DNA of 64,000 nucleotides from Persephonella sp. IF05-L8 (GTDB lineage Bacteria; Aquificota; Aquificia; Aquificales; Hydrogenothermaceae): assembly GCF_000703045.1 (NCBI RefSeq), contig NZ_JNLJ01000005.1, positions 101,023 to 165,022 on the forward strand, given 5' to 3'. Below the pieces are notes generated by a model that worked only from the letters and a program-made list of their open reading frames with translations, did no database searches and was not told the origin of the DNA. This document shows positions 17,578 through 26,732 of this stretch, in pieces. How positions within the stretch are numbered: position 1 is the stretch's first letter; every line of letters begins with the position of its first letter. The position numbers and the translations under genes were made by a program.

Positions 17578-18765
17578 TTGATACTGAAAGATAAAAAAAT
17601 TCTGGTTGGTATATCAGGTTCTATAGCCGCATATAAAGGTTGTGAGCTTATTAGAGCTCTGCAAAAAAAGGGAGCAGAGGTTAGAGCCTGTTTAACTCCT
17701 TCAGCAAAAGAATTTATAGGAGAGCTTACACTAAAAGCACTTACCGGATATCAGGTTTTGTCAGACTGGAAAGATGGAGAAACAGGTCTTGAGCATATTT
17801 CCTGGGCAAGATGGGCAGACAGTTTTGTAATAGCTCCTGCAACGGCAACAACGATATCAAAACTGAGAACAGGGATAGCAGATAGCTTTTTAACCTCTGT
17901 AGCACTTGCCTACAATAAGCCTGTTGTGATAGCCCCTGCGATGAATACAAAAATGTATCACCATCCTGCTGTGCAGGAAAACCTGAAGCAGCTTAAAGAG
18001 TGGGGAAATATTGTAATAAACCCAGCAGAAGGAGAGCTTGCCTGTGGAGAAGAAGGTGAAGGTAAACTGGCAGAGATAGAGGATATAGTTGTTGGAGTTA
18101 TGTATTCAATTTTCCCTAAATATCTCAAAGGCAAAAAAGTTCTTATTACAGCAGGTGGAACCAGAGAGCATTTTGACCCGATACGGTATATATCCAATGC
18201 ATCTTCAGGGAAAATGGGTTATGAACTGGCAAAGATAGCATATACAATGGGAGCACAGGTTAAACTGATTTCTGCTCCAACATGCTTAAAGAAACCTTAT
18301 GGTGTTGATAAAATAGATGTGGTATCTGCTCAGGAAATGTTTGATACAGTTATGGAAAATTTAGACTGGGCAGATATCATCATAATGAACGCAGCTGTGG
18401 CTGATTTTCGTCCAGAAAGTTATAGCCAGCAGAAACTAAAAAAATCAAGGGAAAATCCTGTGGTTAAATTAGTTCCAAATACGGATATACTAAAAACCAT
18501 AGGAGAGAAAAAAAGAAAAGACCAGATACTTATAGGATTTGCTGCAGAAAGCGAAAATATAATTGAAAATGCAAAGGATAAACTGAAGAGGAAGAATTTA
18601 GATGTGATAATTGCAAATAAGCTGGATGTATTTAGTAAAGACACACACCAGGGCTTGATAATTTACAAAAATGGCTTTATAAAAGAAATACCACCTTTAG
18701 ACAAGGAAACTGCTGCATATTTTATTCTTGAAAATATTTTCAGGGGTGAGGAAGATGGACTTTAA
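17578..18765 (+). CDS. coaBC: Bifunctional phosphopantothenoylcysteine decarboxylase/synthetase CoaBC
   Basis: Two steps of coenzyme A synthesis in one 395-residue protein. The N-terminal flavoprotein CoaC (about 1-180) has the active His73, the motif PAMNTKMYHHP around Asn123 and the proton-donor Cys156 in LACGEEGEG. The C-terminal CoaB (about 185-395) has GGTREHFDPIRYISNASSGKMG split over its nucleotide loop and NAAVADFRPE. The TTG start at 17578 is chosen because AGGAGG lies just before it. It overlaps the khtT-like gene by 11 bases. Confidence 0.95.
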   Translation: MILKDKKILVGISGSIAAYKGCELIRALQKKGAEVRACLTPSAKEFIGELTLKALTGYQVLSDWKDGETGLEHISWARWADSFVIAPATATTISKLRTGIADSFLTSVALAYNKPVVIAPAMNTKMYHHPAVQENLKQLKEWGNIVINPAEGELACGEEGEGKLAEIEDIVVGVMYSIFPKYLKGKKVLITAGGTREHFDPIRYISNASSGKMGYELAKIAYTMGAQVKLISAPTCLKKPYGVDKIDVVSAQEMFDTVMENLDWADIIIMNAAVADFRPESYSQQKLKKSRENPVVKLVPNTDILKTIGEKKRKDQILIGFAAESENIIENAKDKLKRKNLDVIIANKLDVFSKDTHQGLIIYKNGFIKEIPPLDKETAAYFILENIFRGEEDGL

Positions 18766-19243
18766 AGAGAGTGATTTACCAGGAATTGGTAAAAAATTTT
18801 CTTTGGTTACACAGGCAGGAGATAAGCTCACTGTTATAATGCACATAACAGGTAAAAGGGAAATATTTGTATTTGAACCAGACGATTTTGATGAACCTTC
18901 CTGTGATGTTGTTCTGAATGAGGATGAAGCAAATCAGCTTGGTTCCATATTGATGGGTGCCTACTACCGTCCAGAACAGGAAAGAGAAAAAGAGGTTCTT
19001 ATTGAAAATCTGGCTATAGAATGGGTTAAAGTTCCTCCTAACTCTCCTCTTGCAGGCAAAAGTATAAAGGAAGCAGACATAAGAAGAAAAGCTGGTGTGA
19101 CTGTTATAGCTATAATTAAAAAAGATGAAACTATTGTAAATCCACGACCGGAAGAAGTTATCTCAGCTGGAGATACGATTGTTGTTGTGGGAACCAGAGA
19201 ACAGGTGGAGAATTTTATGAGGGAGTTCCAGATAAATGCATAA
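18755..19243 (+). CDS. khtT: KhtT-like regulatory subunit (TrkA-C domain) of K+/H+ antiporter
   Basis: Cytoplasmic gating subunit of 162 residues. An N-terminal domain begins DLPGIGKKFSLVTQAGDKL, as in KhtT, and is followed by an RCK_C/TrkA-C ligand-binding domain (about 83-158, including AGVTVIAIIKKDETIVNPRP). KhtT-type subunits sense cyclic di-AMP or pH and control the antiporter KhtU. The ATG at 18755 (GAGGAAG upstream, MDFKE) is preferred over one nine codons earlier. It overlaps coaBC and the antiporter gene, so expression is coupled. Confidence 0.85.
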   Translation: MDFKESDLPGIGKKFSLVTQAGDKLTVIMHITGKREIFVFEPDDFDEPSCDVVLNEDEANQLGSILMGAYYRPEQEREKEVLIENLAIEWVKVPPNSPLAGKSIKEADIRRKAGVTVIAIIKKDETIVNPRPEEVISAGDTIVVVGTREQVENFMREFQINA

Positions 19244-20435
19244 CGGGGAACTTCCTTTTTTAATGCTGTTTGGCTTTTTAAATTTAGCGTTATTCATTGC
19301 TGGAGTTTTAGGAAAATTTACAAAGTTTCCACCGGTTCTATTCTATATACTGGCAGGTATTATTTTAGGCAGATTTATCCATGCAGAACATGCTATAGAG
19401 ATATTCAGTGAAATAGGTATTGTTCTATTATTCTTCTATCTTGGTCTGGAATTCAATATAGATAGAGCCATATCCACAGCCAAAAGAATTTGGTCAGTAG
19501 GATTACTGGATTTATTCTTTAATTTCTTTATTGTATTTGGACTTATGTTATTTCTGGGATTTGACCTGTTTACAGCAATTTTAACAGGTGGAGTAGCTTA
19601 TGCTTCTTCCTCTGCAATAACAACAAAAATTATAGTTGATAACCACAGGATAGCAAACCCCGAAACAGAGCTTATTCTGGGCTTGATGGTTTTTGAAGAC
19701 ATTGTTGCTCCGGTTCTTCTTGCTGTTATTGCTGCAATGTCCTCTGGAAGTGATTTTTCGGTGGTATCACTTGGACTTATATTTGTTAAAATCGCTGCTG
19801 TTTTTGGAATTTCCATTGCAGTTGCCTATTTCTTTAAAGACAAAATTGCCCAGTTTATAGACAGATTTGTAAATGAAGATATCTTTACCCTGTTTTCCCT
19901 TGGAGGACTGATTTTCTTTGCAGGATTTACCCAGTTTTTAGGGCTTTCTGAAGCTCTTGGGGCATTTCTGATGGGAATGATAGTTTCTGAAAGTGGAAAG
20001 TCCCATGAAATAGAAAAGGTTATGTACTCAATAAGGGATTTAGCTGTTGCTATATTCTTCTTCCTGTTTGGTGCAGGTATCCAGTTTAGCGGTAGTTTCT
20101 CTCAAAAAATGATAATTGCTCTAATAATTCTGATAATAATTTCCATAATAGGAAAATTCCTTACTGGATTTTTAGGTGGTCTAATCTATGGACTTTCAAA
20201 AAGAAAGGCTCTGGAAACAGGATTTTCTATAATCAACCGTGGTGAATTCTCTGTGGTTATGTCTAAATTCTCACCAACGGTTATGATACCTTTTATAGGT
20301 ATTTATGTTTTCATAATGGCATTTGTAGGAATTCTGTTTGCCCAGTATGCACCACAGCTTGCTAATCTCATAATACCTAAGAAGAAAAAGAAGAAGAAAA
20401 AGAAAAAAATTATAGACGAGGCTTTGCTTGATTAA
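19236..20435 (+). CDS. khtU: CPA2-family K+(Na+)/H+ antiporter, KhtU-like
   Basis: Integral membrane antiporter of 399 residues with about 12 segments. Signature regions are FYILAGIILGRF, ASSSAITTKII and LSEALGAFLMGMIVSES. Unlike KefB/KefC it has no own RCK domain; the separate upstream KhtT-like subunit supplies the regulatory part. The C-terminus holds a run of ten lysines coded by AAG/AAA (20380-20409), probably a membrane-surface or regulatory tail. Ion specificity is inferred from family. Confidence 0.88.
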   Translation: MHNGELPFLMLFGFLNLALFIAGVLGKFTKFPPVLFYILAGIILGRFIHAEHAIEIFSEIGIVLLFFYLGLEFNIDRAISTAKRIWSVGLLDLFFNFFIVFGLMLFLGFDLFTAILTGGVAYASSSAITTKIIVDNHRIANPETELILGLMVFEDIVAPVLLAVIAAMSSGSDFSVVSLGLIFVKIAAVFGISIAVAYFFKDKIAQFIDRFVNEDIFTLFSLGGLIFFAGFTQFLGLSEALGAFLMGMIVSESGKSHEIEKVMYSIRDLAVAIFFFLFGAGIQFSGSFSQKMIIALIILIIISIIGKFLTGFLGGLIYGLSKRKALETGFSIINRGEFSVVMSKFSPTVMIPFIGIYVFIMAFVGILFAQYAPQLANLIIPKKKKKKKKKKIIDEALLD

Positions 20436-21369
20436 TTTAATAAAAAGCAGGGCAGCCGTTATCAAAGCTATAAGGGATTATTTTGCAAAAACAGGTTCAA
20501 CAGAAGTTGAAACACCTGTTTTAAATATTTATCCCAACCTTGACCCACATATATACCCTGTTGAACTAAAAGTAGAAAACTCAGAAGGAAAGCAGATAAC
20601 AGCCTATCTTCATACTTCTCCTGAATATAATATGAAAAAAATTCTTGCAGTTTACAAAAAAGATATACACCAGATAACCCATGTTTTCAGGAATTATGAA
20701 GGCTCTTCCAAACACACAATAGAATTTTTAATGCTTGAGTGGTATAGGGTAGGCTATGACCTTGATATGCTTATGGAAGATACTAAAAGGATTTTTATGG
20801 AAACATCAAAAACCCTTTATAACAGCTATCAAATTGAATACAAAGGGAAAAAATACAATTTGGAAAACTGGAAAAAAATAACCGTTGATGAGGCCTTTTA
20901 TAAATATACCGGTATATATCCAGACCAGAAAGAAAAACTGTATCAATTTTTAAAAAGTTCTCCTATAACACATGGCAATCTAAAGGAAGAAGATTATGAA
21001 ACAAATTTCTTTTTAGTATATTCCTTTTATGTTGAACCACATCTGGGGAAAGAAAAACCAACTTTTATATATGACTATCCTCCTGAATTTTCAGCTTTAG
21101 CAAAAATAATAAACGGAAAGGGCAAAAGATTTGAGGCTTATATTGGTGGACTTGAGCTTGTAAATGGATATTATGAACTTACAGACCCCGTAGAGCTTGG
21201 AGAAAGATTAAAAAAAGAAGCAAAAAACCACAAAATAGATACAGCTTTTATAAAAACTGCCGAAAAAATGCCAGAGTGTAGCGGAGCATCACTTGGAATT
21301 GACAGGTTACTGATGGTTTTGTTAAATAAAGAAAATATTAAGCAGGTACAGGTCTTAAATTGGATATAG
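20428..21369 (+). CDS. epmA: EF-P beta-lysylation enzyme EpmA (GenX/PoxA, lysyl-tRNA synthetase-like)
   Basis: A class II aminoacyl-tRNA synthetase core without the anticodon-binding domain, 313 residues. Blocks include TPVLNIYPNLDPHIYP, HTSPEYNMKKIL, motif 2 VFRNYEGSSKHTIEFLMLEW (20 residues) and motif 3 GASLGIDRLLMVL. EpmA adds lysine to elongation factor P. The TTG start at 20428 overlaps the antiporter by 8 bases. The partner EpmB and EF-P are not in the window. Placement between two potassium-transport genes appears incidental. Confidence 0.88.
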   Translation: MINLIKSRAAVIKAIRDYFAKTGSTEVETPVLNIYPNLDPHIYPVELKVENSEGKQITAYLHTSPEYNMKKILAVYKKDIHQITHVFRNYEGSSKHTIEFLMLEWYRVGYDLDMLMEDTKRIFMETSKTLYNSYQIEYKGKKYNLENWKKITVDEAFYKYTGIYPDQKEKLYQFLKSSPITHGNLKEEDYETNFFLVYSFYVEPHLGKEKPTFIYDYPPEFSALAKIINGKGKRFEAYIGGLELVNGYYELTDPVELGERLKKEAKNHKIDTAFIKTAEKMPECSGASLGIDRLLMVLLNKENIKQVQVLNWI

Positions 21370-22910
21370 CCCTTAAAAGAAGAAAGAAAAATATATTCCT
21401 TAAAGGAAGAAAAAGAGCATTAAAAAACTGGCTTTACAATATCTTAGAGAACGAAAACAGTGCATATAATCAGCTTTACAATATATTCGCCCTCTTTTTG
21501 ATTATTACCTCAACTATTGGGGTTATAATTGAGCTGCTGAATTTAGAAGTAAAAATTCCTCCAGACCTGAATGAATTCCTTAATGATTATGAAGAGATAG
21601 TCCTGTGGTTTTTTGTTGTTGAATATCTTCTTAGATGGTGGGTTATATCTGACTTTACAGATGATTTTAAAGCAGGATATACAAATCCAGAATGTAGAGG
21701 AAGACTAAACAGAGTTTTATGTGGACTAAAAGAGGCTTTTAGACCAAAATGGCAGTGGATGAAAACCCCCTATGCCATTATAGACTTGCTGGCAATCCTT
21801 CCGGTAATTAGACCATTAAGGGCTTTTAGAATTCTGAGAATTCTTAGATTACTGAAAATTATCCGATATGGCTCTGCATTAAGAAGTATATTTGAAGCAC
21901 TTAAAGAAGAAAGTTATCTCTTTGGAATGATTTTTATGCTCCTTATTTTGTGGGTTACCACATTTTCTATGCTTGTTTATATAGTTGAGTATCATTACGG
22001 AAATACAGAAATGTTCAGCACAATGTGGCATGCATTTTACTGGGGGATTGTTACAATCTCTACAGTTGGATATGGAGATATTCATCCGATAACACCTGCA
22101 GGTAGAACTCTTGCATCCATAATGATAGGTGGTGGATTAATCATAGTGGCCACCTTGACAGGTGCTTTATCTGCTGCACTGGTAAACAGATTACTTATAC
22201 TAAAAGAAGGAGAGCTAAAAATGAATAATTTGGAGAAACATATAGTTATATGTGGCTGGAATGAGACAGCAGAAGAAATAATAGAGCAAATAATATCCAT
22301 GAGAATTGATAAAGAAAAACCTGTAGTTATAGTAACCAATATTCCTAAAAAGGAGTTTGGGGTTGAACTGCCCCGTGATATCTTTTACAAAAGGGGAGAT
22401 TTTATATACGATACAAATCTGCTTGAAGTTGGAATAGAGAAAGCCGAGCATGTGGTTATAGTAGCAGAAAGGGAAGAAGGATTATCAGAAAGAAATATAG
22501 ATGCACGAACAGCCCTTGCAGCAATGCTGGTAAAGAACCTAAACCCGAATGCAAATATATATGTTGAAGTTCTTCTTGATGAGGATGCAGACATATTTGA
22601 AAAAAGAATACAGATTAAAGAAACTATTGTTCATGGAAAGATAATAGGAAAAATAATGTTCTCAAGTATTCTGAACCCGGGAGCAACAGAACTTATGAAA
22701 ACCCTTGTTGATAAAGAAAGGGGAATAAAAAAGGTTCAACTAAAGGAAGTAGGTAAATTTGAAACATTTGGAGACCTCCTAAAATTTGCAAGAGAGTATA
22801 ATTATTTACCTATAGCCATAGAAAGAGGTAAAGAAAATATTGTAAATCCTCCCGACGATTTTGAACTCAGGGAGGATGATTTTGTATTTTTCTTACCAGC
22901 AGGTATGTGA
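21360..22910 (+). CDS. Voltage-gated-type potassium channel with RCK (TrkA-N) domain
   Basis: A 516-residue six-transmembrane K+ channel. Segments S1-S4 lie between about 40 and 170. S4 (151-169) carries arginines in the three-residue rhythm RPLRAFRILRILRLLK. The selectivity filter TVGYGD is at 235-240, before S6. A cytoplasmic RCK domain begins near 290 (HIVICGWNETAEEII) and is followed by a TrkA-C-like tail. The start is TTG at 21360, overlapping epmA by 10 bases. The voltage-sensor arginines suggest true voltage dependence, but ligand gating by the RCK part is also expected. Confidence 0.9.
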   Translation: MDIALKRRKKNIFLKGRKRALKNWLYNILENENSAYNQLYNIFALFLIITSTIGVIIELLNLEVKIPPDLNEFLNDYEEIVLWFFVVEYLLRWWVISDFTDDFKAGYTNPECRGRLNRVLCGLKEAFRPKWQWMKTPYAIIDLLAILPVIRPLRAFRILRILRLLKIIRYGSALRSIFEALKEESYLFGMIFMLLILWVTTFSMLVYIVEYHYGNTEMFSTMWHAFYWGIVTISTVGYGDIHPITPAGRTLASIMIGGGLIIVATLTGALSAALVNRLLILKEGELKMNNLEKHIVICGWNETAEEIIEQIISMRIDKEKPVVIVTNIPKKEFGVELPRDIFYKRGDFIYDTNLLEVGIEKAEHVVIVAEREEGLSERNIDARTALAAMLVKNLNPNANIYVEVLLDEDADIFEKRIQIKETIVHGKIIGKIMFSSILNPGATELMKTLVDKERGIKKVQLKEVGKFETFGDLLKFAREYNYLPIAIERGKENIVNPPDDFELREDDFVFFLPAGM

Positions 22911-23620
22911 TGAGAGTTTTAATTACACGGGAAAAATCACAGGCAGAAAAAACAGCAAAACTTCTTGAAAAGGAAGGATTTGAACCTGTTATATTTCCTA
23001 CAATTAGATTTGAGAAAGTGGATTTTGATGAAAAGGCTGTTTTACAGGCAGATATTATTATATTTTCAAGCCAGAACGCAGTTAAATTTTTGTTTGAAAA
23101 ACTATCTCCAGAAAAAATATCCAATAAAACTGTGATAGCTACAGGGGAAAAAACAGCAAAACTCCTTGAGAAAAAAGGACTGAAACCCCTTATCCCTGAG
23201 ATATATTCTGCTGAAGGGGTGTATAAACTTTTATCTAAAATACCCGACCTGAAAAACAAAAAAATTGCAGTTATCCGACCTGTTGAAGGGGTAAATACAC
23301 TATTTGAGCTTATGCAAAATAAAACAGATATCTATCCAGTTCCAGTTTATAAAACAGTGGAAAATATTCCTGAAAATCTGAAAGAGGTTAAAAATTTGCT
23401 AAGTAGTGGAAAAATAAATCTGGTAGTCTTCACAAGCCCTTCCACCTTCAAAAATTTTATAAAAATCATTGATAAATCATTGCTAAGGAACACAAAAGTA
23501 GCTGTAATCGGAACAACAACTCAAAAAGCTCTGGAAAAGGAAGGGATTACACCTGATATAATCCCTTCAAAATTTACCATGGAAGAGCTAATCAAAAATA
23601 TTAAGCAACAGCTCTTTTAA
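22910..23620 (+). CDS. hemD: Uroporphyrinogen-III synthase HemD
   Basis: Tetrapyrrole synthesis enzyme that cyclises hydroxymethylbilane, 236 residues from the ATG at 22910, which shares a base with the channel stop (TGATG). A GTG one codon earlier is an alternative. Family features are LITREKSQAEKTAKLLEKEG at the start, IFSSQNAVKFLFE, VIATGEKTAKLL and VVFTSPSTFKNFIK. The sequence family is divergent, but the order of blocks and length are right. The 3' end overlaps lpxC on the other strand by 20 bases. Confidence 0.88.
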   Translation: MRVLITREKSQAEKTAKLLEKEGFEPVIFPTIRFEKVDFDEKAVLQADIIIFSSQNAVKFLFEKLSPEKISNKTVIATGEKTAKLLEKKGLKPLIPEIYSAEGVYKLLSKIPDLKNKKIAVIRPVEGVNTLFELMQNKTDIYPVPVYKTVENIPENLKEVKNLLSSGKINLVVFTSPSTFKNFIKIIDKSLLRNTKVAVIGTTTQKALEKEGITPDIIPSKFTMEELIKNIKQQLF

Positions 23621-24482
23621 GTCTGTTTCCTTCCAGTTCAGAGAAATATTTCCTATCAAAAGCATCTTCATCAATCAGTTTTCTAACAAACTGGGCATTA
23701 AGTCTGTGTCCACCTTTAAATGAGTAAACATCTGCAATCAGTGGAAAACCAAGAAGATAAAGGTCTCCAATCAGGTCTAAAACTTTATGTTTTACAGGCT
23801 CATCTTCAAATCTGAGGCCTTCAGGATTTAAAACATCATCCTTATCAAAAACAACAGCATTTTCAAGGGAACCACCTTTTGCCAATCCCATTTTTTGAAG
23901 CATTTCCACTTCTTCAAGGAAGCAGTAAGTTCTTGCCATAGCCACATTTTCGTAAAGCTCTTTTGATGGTGAGAAGGTATATTTTTTATTTCCAATTATG
24001 CTGTTGTTATACTGGGCATGATAGGTGGCAGAAAATTCATCAGAAGGAGTGCCCTTTATAAATTTATCCCCATCCTTAACAACAACTTCCTTTTTCAAAA
24101 CTGCAAAAAGTTTTTCTTCAGGAAGAATTTTTATACCTGCAGATTTTATATGTTTTATAAACTCAATTGCACTACCATCTAAAATTGGAATTTCTTCACC
24201 CTGTATCTCAATGTAGATATTATCTATACCTGTAAAATAAAGGGCTGCCATAAGATGTTCAACAGTTCTTACGATTTGACCATCCTTTTCCAGTGTTGTA
24301 GAAAAATCAAAACCTGAAGCATTTTCCACATGAGCAGGAATATAAACACCATTTTTTATAAATTTTATTCCTTCATAGCTTTCTGCAGGTATTAATCTCA
24401 GAGTAACAGGCTCACCAGAGTGAAGACCTATTCCTTTTATAACAACTTCATCTTTTATTGTTCTTTGCTGTATGCACTGCAT
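23601..24482 (-). CDS. lpxC: UDP-3-O-acyl-N-acetylglucosamine deacetylase LpxC
   Basis: Committed step of lipid A synthesis, zinc deacetylase, 293 residues. The ATG at 24482 is preferred over an in-frame one six codons upstream because AAAGGAG precedes it and homology starts with MQCIQQRTIKDEV. Zinc and catalytic residues are seen in TVEHLMAAL (E75, H76), KHKVLDLIGDLYLLG and GGHRLNAQF. Presence of LpxC shows a lipid A-containing outer membrane. It is complete and stands as a single transcription unit, convergent with hemD. Confidence 0.95.
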   Translation of the reverse strand: MQCIQQRTIKDEVVIKGIGLHSGEPVTLRLIPAESYEGIKFIKNGVYIPAHVENASGFDFSTTLEKDGQIVRTVEHLMAALYFTGIDNIYIEIQGEEIPILDGSAIEFIKHIKSAGIKILPEEKLFAVLKKEVVVKDGDKFIKGTPSDEFSATYHAQYNNSIIGNKKYTFSPSKELYENVAMARTYCFLEEVEMLQKMGLAKGGSLENAVVFDKDDVLNPEGLRFEDEPVKHKVLDLIGDLYLLGFPLIADVYSFKGGHRLNAQFVRKLIDEDAFDRKYFSELEGNRLKRAVA

Positions 24483-24612
24483 TTTTAACTCCTTTAACAA
24501 ATTCTTACTGAATTTTATATTGCAAAATTTGTGCCAGCTGTTAATATAGATAAATAGGAAATTTTTTAGGAATTTTTATGATTATTTGCAAAAAAACCAA
24601 AAAGGAATAAAT

Positions 24613-25866
24613 ATGGCATCCCAGGCAGAACTGAAACTGAAACTAAGCAGGATATATAAAATAAAAAGACAGTTAATAAACCAGCTTAACAGCATAAAGG
24701 AAGACTTAAATAGATACACTAAAAATATTTTTATCCATAATGAACTCCCAGAGAGTATTGAATTCGCAAACTTCTTCAGAAATACAGAGTATCAGAGACT
24801 TAACAAACTAATAACAGAAGAAATAAATTTATTGGAGAAGCCTATTTCCGGTGAAACAGATGAGATACTTAAACAGGAAGTAAAAAACATAGAGACTGTA
24901 ATAAAAGATTTGGAAAAAGCTCTTCATGAAACAATAAATAAGATTAATGAAACCATACATAGACTTACCGGTAGTCTTGAAGGATTGTCAATAGAACAGT
25001 TTATTGTAAAAGTAAGAAATAATCTGGACAAAAAATATTCCTCGGTAATACAAAAAGAAATCAAACCAGACCTTGATAAATTTAAAGAAAAATTAAAATA
25101 TATTTACAGATATAACTCTTACGATGAAATTATTACTTTTGTTAAATCTTTTGAAAGGGAAGTGAATGTCTATCTACACAGCGATGCAATGGAAAAATTA
25201 AAAGAAATATTTGAAAACTATAAAAAAGATTATCTTAAAGAAATAGAGAATTATCTTTCCGGTGTAATAAAAAGCAGAGCAGTCAGGGAGAAAATTTTAT
25301 CTGAAATAAAAAAAACTATGGAAGAAACAAAAATAGATAAATACTCAATTTACTACACTGCTCCAGATATAAAGAAACACTTTGCAGAAGCTCAGCAGGA
25401 TATAAGTAGAATTGATATTATTCTTGCCAATATGGAAAGTAAAAGATTTATTATCTTGATGGTGGTCGGTCTTGTCCTTTTTATTGCAGGTATGTTTTTA
25501 CCTTTTCCTGAAATCGTAAAGATTTTTATTGTTCTCCTTGGATTTAGTATTGGCGTGTATGCTTTTATAGATGCAGCTTATCTAAATAAACATCATATGA
25601 AAAAGTTTATTGAGCAGATAAAAGAAAATATAGAAGAGGATATGGAAAAAAGTATAAACAAGATTGTTGTGCTTCTTCAGGAAAAAATGGTTAAAAGCTC
25701 AATAAAAATAGATAATATGCTTGTTGTCATTTTCCAGAGGGAAACAAAACTTATAAAGTCTTTTGAAGACTTTCTAATAACACTTAGAACCAGTATTGAA
25801 AGACATATATTTGCAATTAACTCTATTAAAAAAGAACTGGAACTTGAACTATCTGAGGAAGAATAA
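24613..25866 (+). CDS. Coiled-coil membrane protein of unknown function
   Basis: A 417-residue protein starting at ATG 24613 (AAGGAATAAAT upstream). Residues about 1-275 are charged and helical with long coiled-coil stretches. Two adjacent membrane helices follow (about 276-325, with FIILMVVGLVLFIAGMFLPF and IVLLGFSIGVYAFIDAAYL), and then a further charged helical tail. No known domain is recognised. The stop shares a base with the next start (TAATG at 25864-25868), so it is co-translated with the HepT-like protein. Confidence 0.75.
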   Translation: MASQAELKLKLSRIYKIKRQLINQLNSIKEDLNRYTKNIFIHNELPESIEFANFFRNTEYQRLNKLITEEINLLEKPISGETDEILKQEVKNIETVIKDLEKALHETINKINETIHRLTGSLEGLSIEQFIVKVRNNLDKKYSSVIQKEIKPDLDKFKEKLKYIYRYNSYDEIITFVKSFEREVNVYLHSDAMEKLKEIFENYKKDYLKEIENYLSGVIKSRAVREKILSEIKKTMEETKIDKYSIYYTAPDIKKHFAEAQQDISRIDIILANMESKRFIILMVVGLVLFIAGMFLPFPEIVKIFIVLLGFSIGVYAFIDAAYLNKHHMKKFIEQIKENIEEDMEKSINKIVVLLQEKMVKSSIKIDNMLVVIFQRETKLIKSFEDFLITLRTSIERHIFAINSIKKELELELSEEE

Positions 25867-26732
25867 TGCTTGATATACAGCTACTTAACCAGAAAGTTAG
25901 TAAACTAATTTTATTTATGAAAAAAGCTAATAAAATTTTAAAAGTTGGCAAAGATACCTTTGTATCTACTCCTATGTATCCAGATAGAATTCAATACTAT
26001 TTAATTTCTGGTTATAACGAGCTTGAAGAGATAGCCTGCCATCTGCTTAAGGAAATAACAGGAGAAAAAACAAAAGGACACTGTGTTGAGAAACTGGCCA
26101 ATCAGCAAGTTTTTTCAGAAAAAATCAATAGGGTTTTAATAGATTATCACAATTATATCCAGAGCATTATGGAAGAAAAATTTTCCCTGTCTCCTGAAGA
26201 AGTATATGTTGTAGCAAAGGAAATTACAGATACTTTAATAAATATTTTTATCAAAGAGTTGGCTGAAGTAGTTAAGGAACTTAAAGCAAAACAGCCTCAG
26301 CTTGCCATTCCTGTAAATCTTAAAAAAATAGAGGAACAGGCAAAGGCAGTAAAATCTGCAGTCAGAAAAATATCTAACTTCCTGAATTTTCCAGAAGATG
26401 AGTTTGTTAAAACCCCACTTTTTATTGATAGGGCAAGATATTTTGCTGTTGTTTTGATAGATAGTAGCTTATGGATATGCAGACATATTATCAGAAAATT
26501 GGGAGAAAAAGCTGGAAAAGGAAAGGATTGTATTGATAAATTAAATCAGCTGGGCATAGTTTCTGAAAATACTGCAGTTAAAATGGGTGAAATCATTCAA
26601 TACAGAGATATATTTGCAGACCCGACTGCAGATTTTGACCCCCATGAACTATACAGATTACTTAAAGAAAATCTCTCTGCATTTCTTGATTTTATAACAG
26701 AAGTAGCAAAGGCAATTTTTAAGAAGAAATAA
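25866..26732 (+). CDS. Tandem HepT/DUF86-like helical protein
   Basis: A 288-residue protein made of two similar halves. Each half has a first helix with a KxNxLKVxxDxFVxTPxxxDR pattern (KVGKDTFVSTPMYPDRIQY, residues about 27-45, and FPEDEFVKTPLFIDRARYF, about 177-195). A helical bundle with a C/G-K-x-C-x-E/D-KL turn follows in each (GHCVEKL and GKDCIDKL). This is the HepT/DUF86 four-helix fold, normally one copy of about 110-140 residues paired with an MNT nucleotidyltransferase. The RNxxxH-type catalytic motif looks degenerate in both halves and no MNT partner is nearby. Function unknown. Confidence 0.6.
   Translation: MLDIQLLNQKVSKLILFMKKANKILKVGKDTFVSTPMYPDRIQYYLISGYNELEEIACHLLKEITGEKTKGHCVEKLANQQVFSEKINRVLIDYHNYIQSIMEEKFSLSPEEVYVVAKEITDTLINIFIKELAEVVKELKAKQPQLAIPVNLKKIEEQAKAVKSAVRKISNFLNFPEDEFVKTPLFIDRARYFAVVLIDSSLWICRHIIRKLGEKAGKGKDCIDKLNQLGIVSENTAVKMGEIIQYRDIFADPTADFDPHELYRLLKENLSAFLDFITEVAKAIFKKK

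Noticed and set aside
20380-20409. Frameshift or slippage in the lysine run at the antiporter C-terminus
   Set aside because: The A/G-rich run mixes AAG and AAA codons and the frame continues to a normal stop that overlaps epmA, as expected for an operon; no sign of a broken gene.
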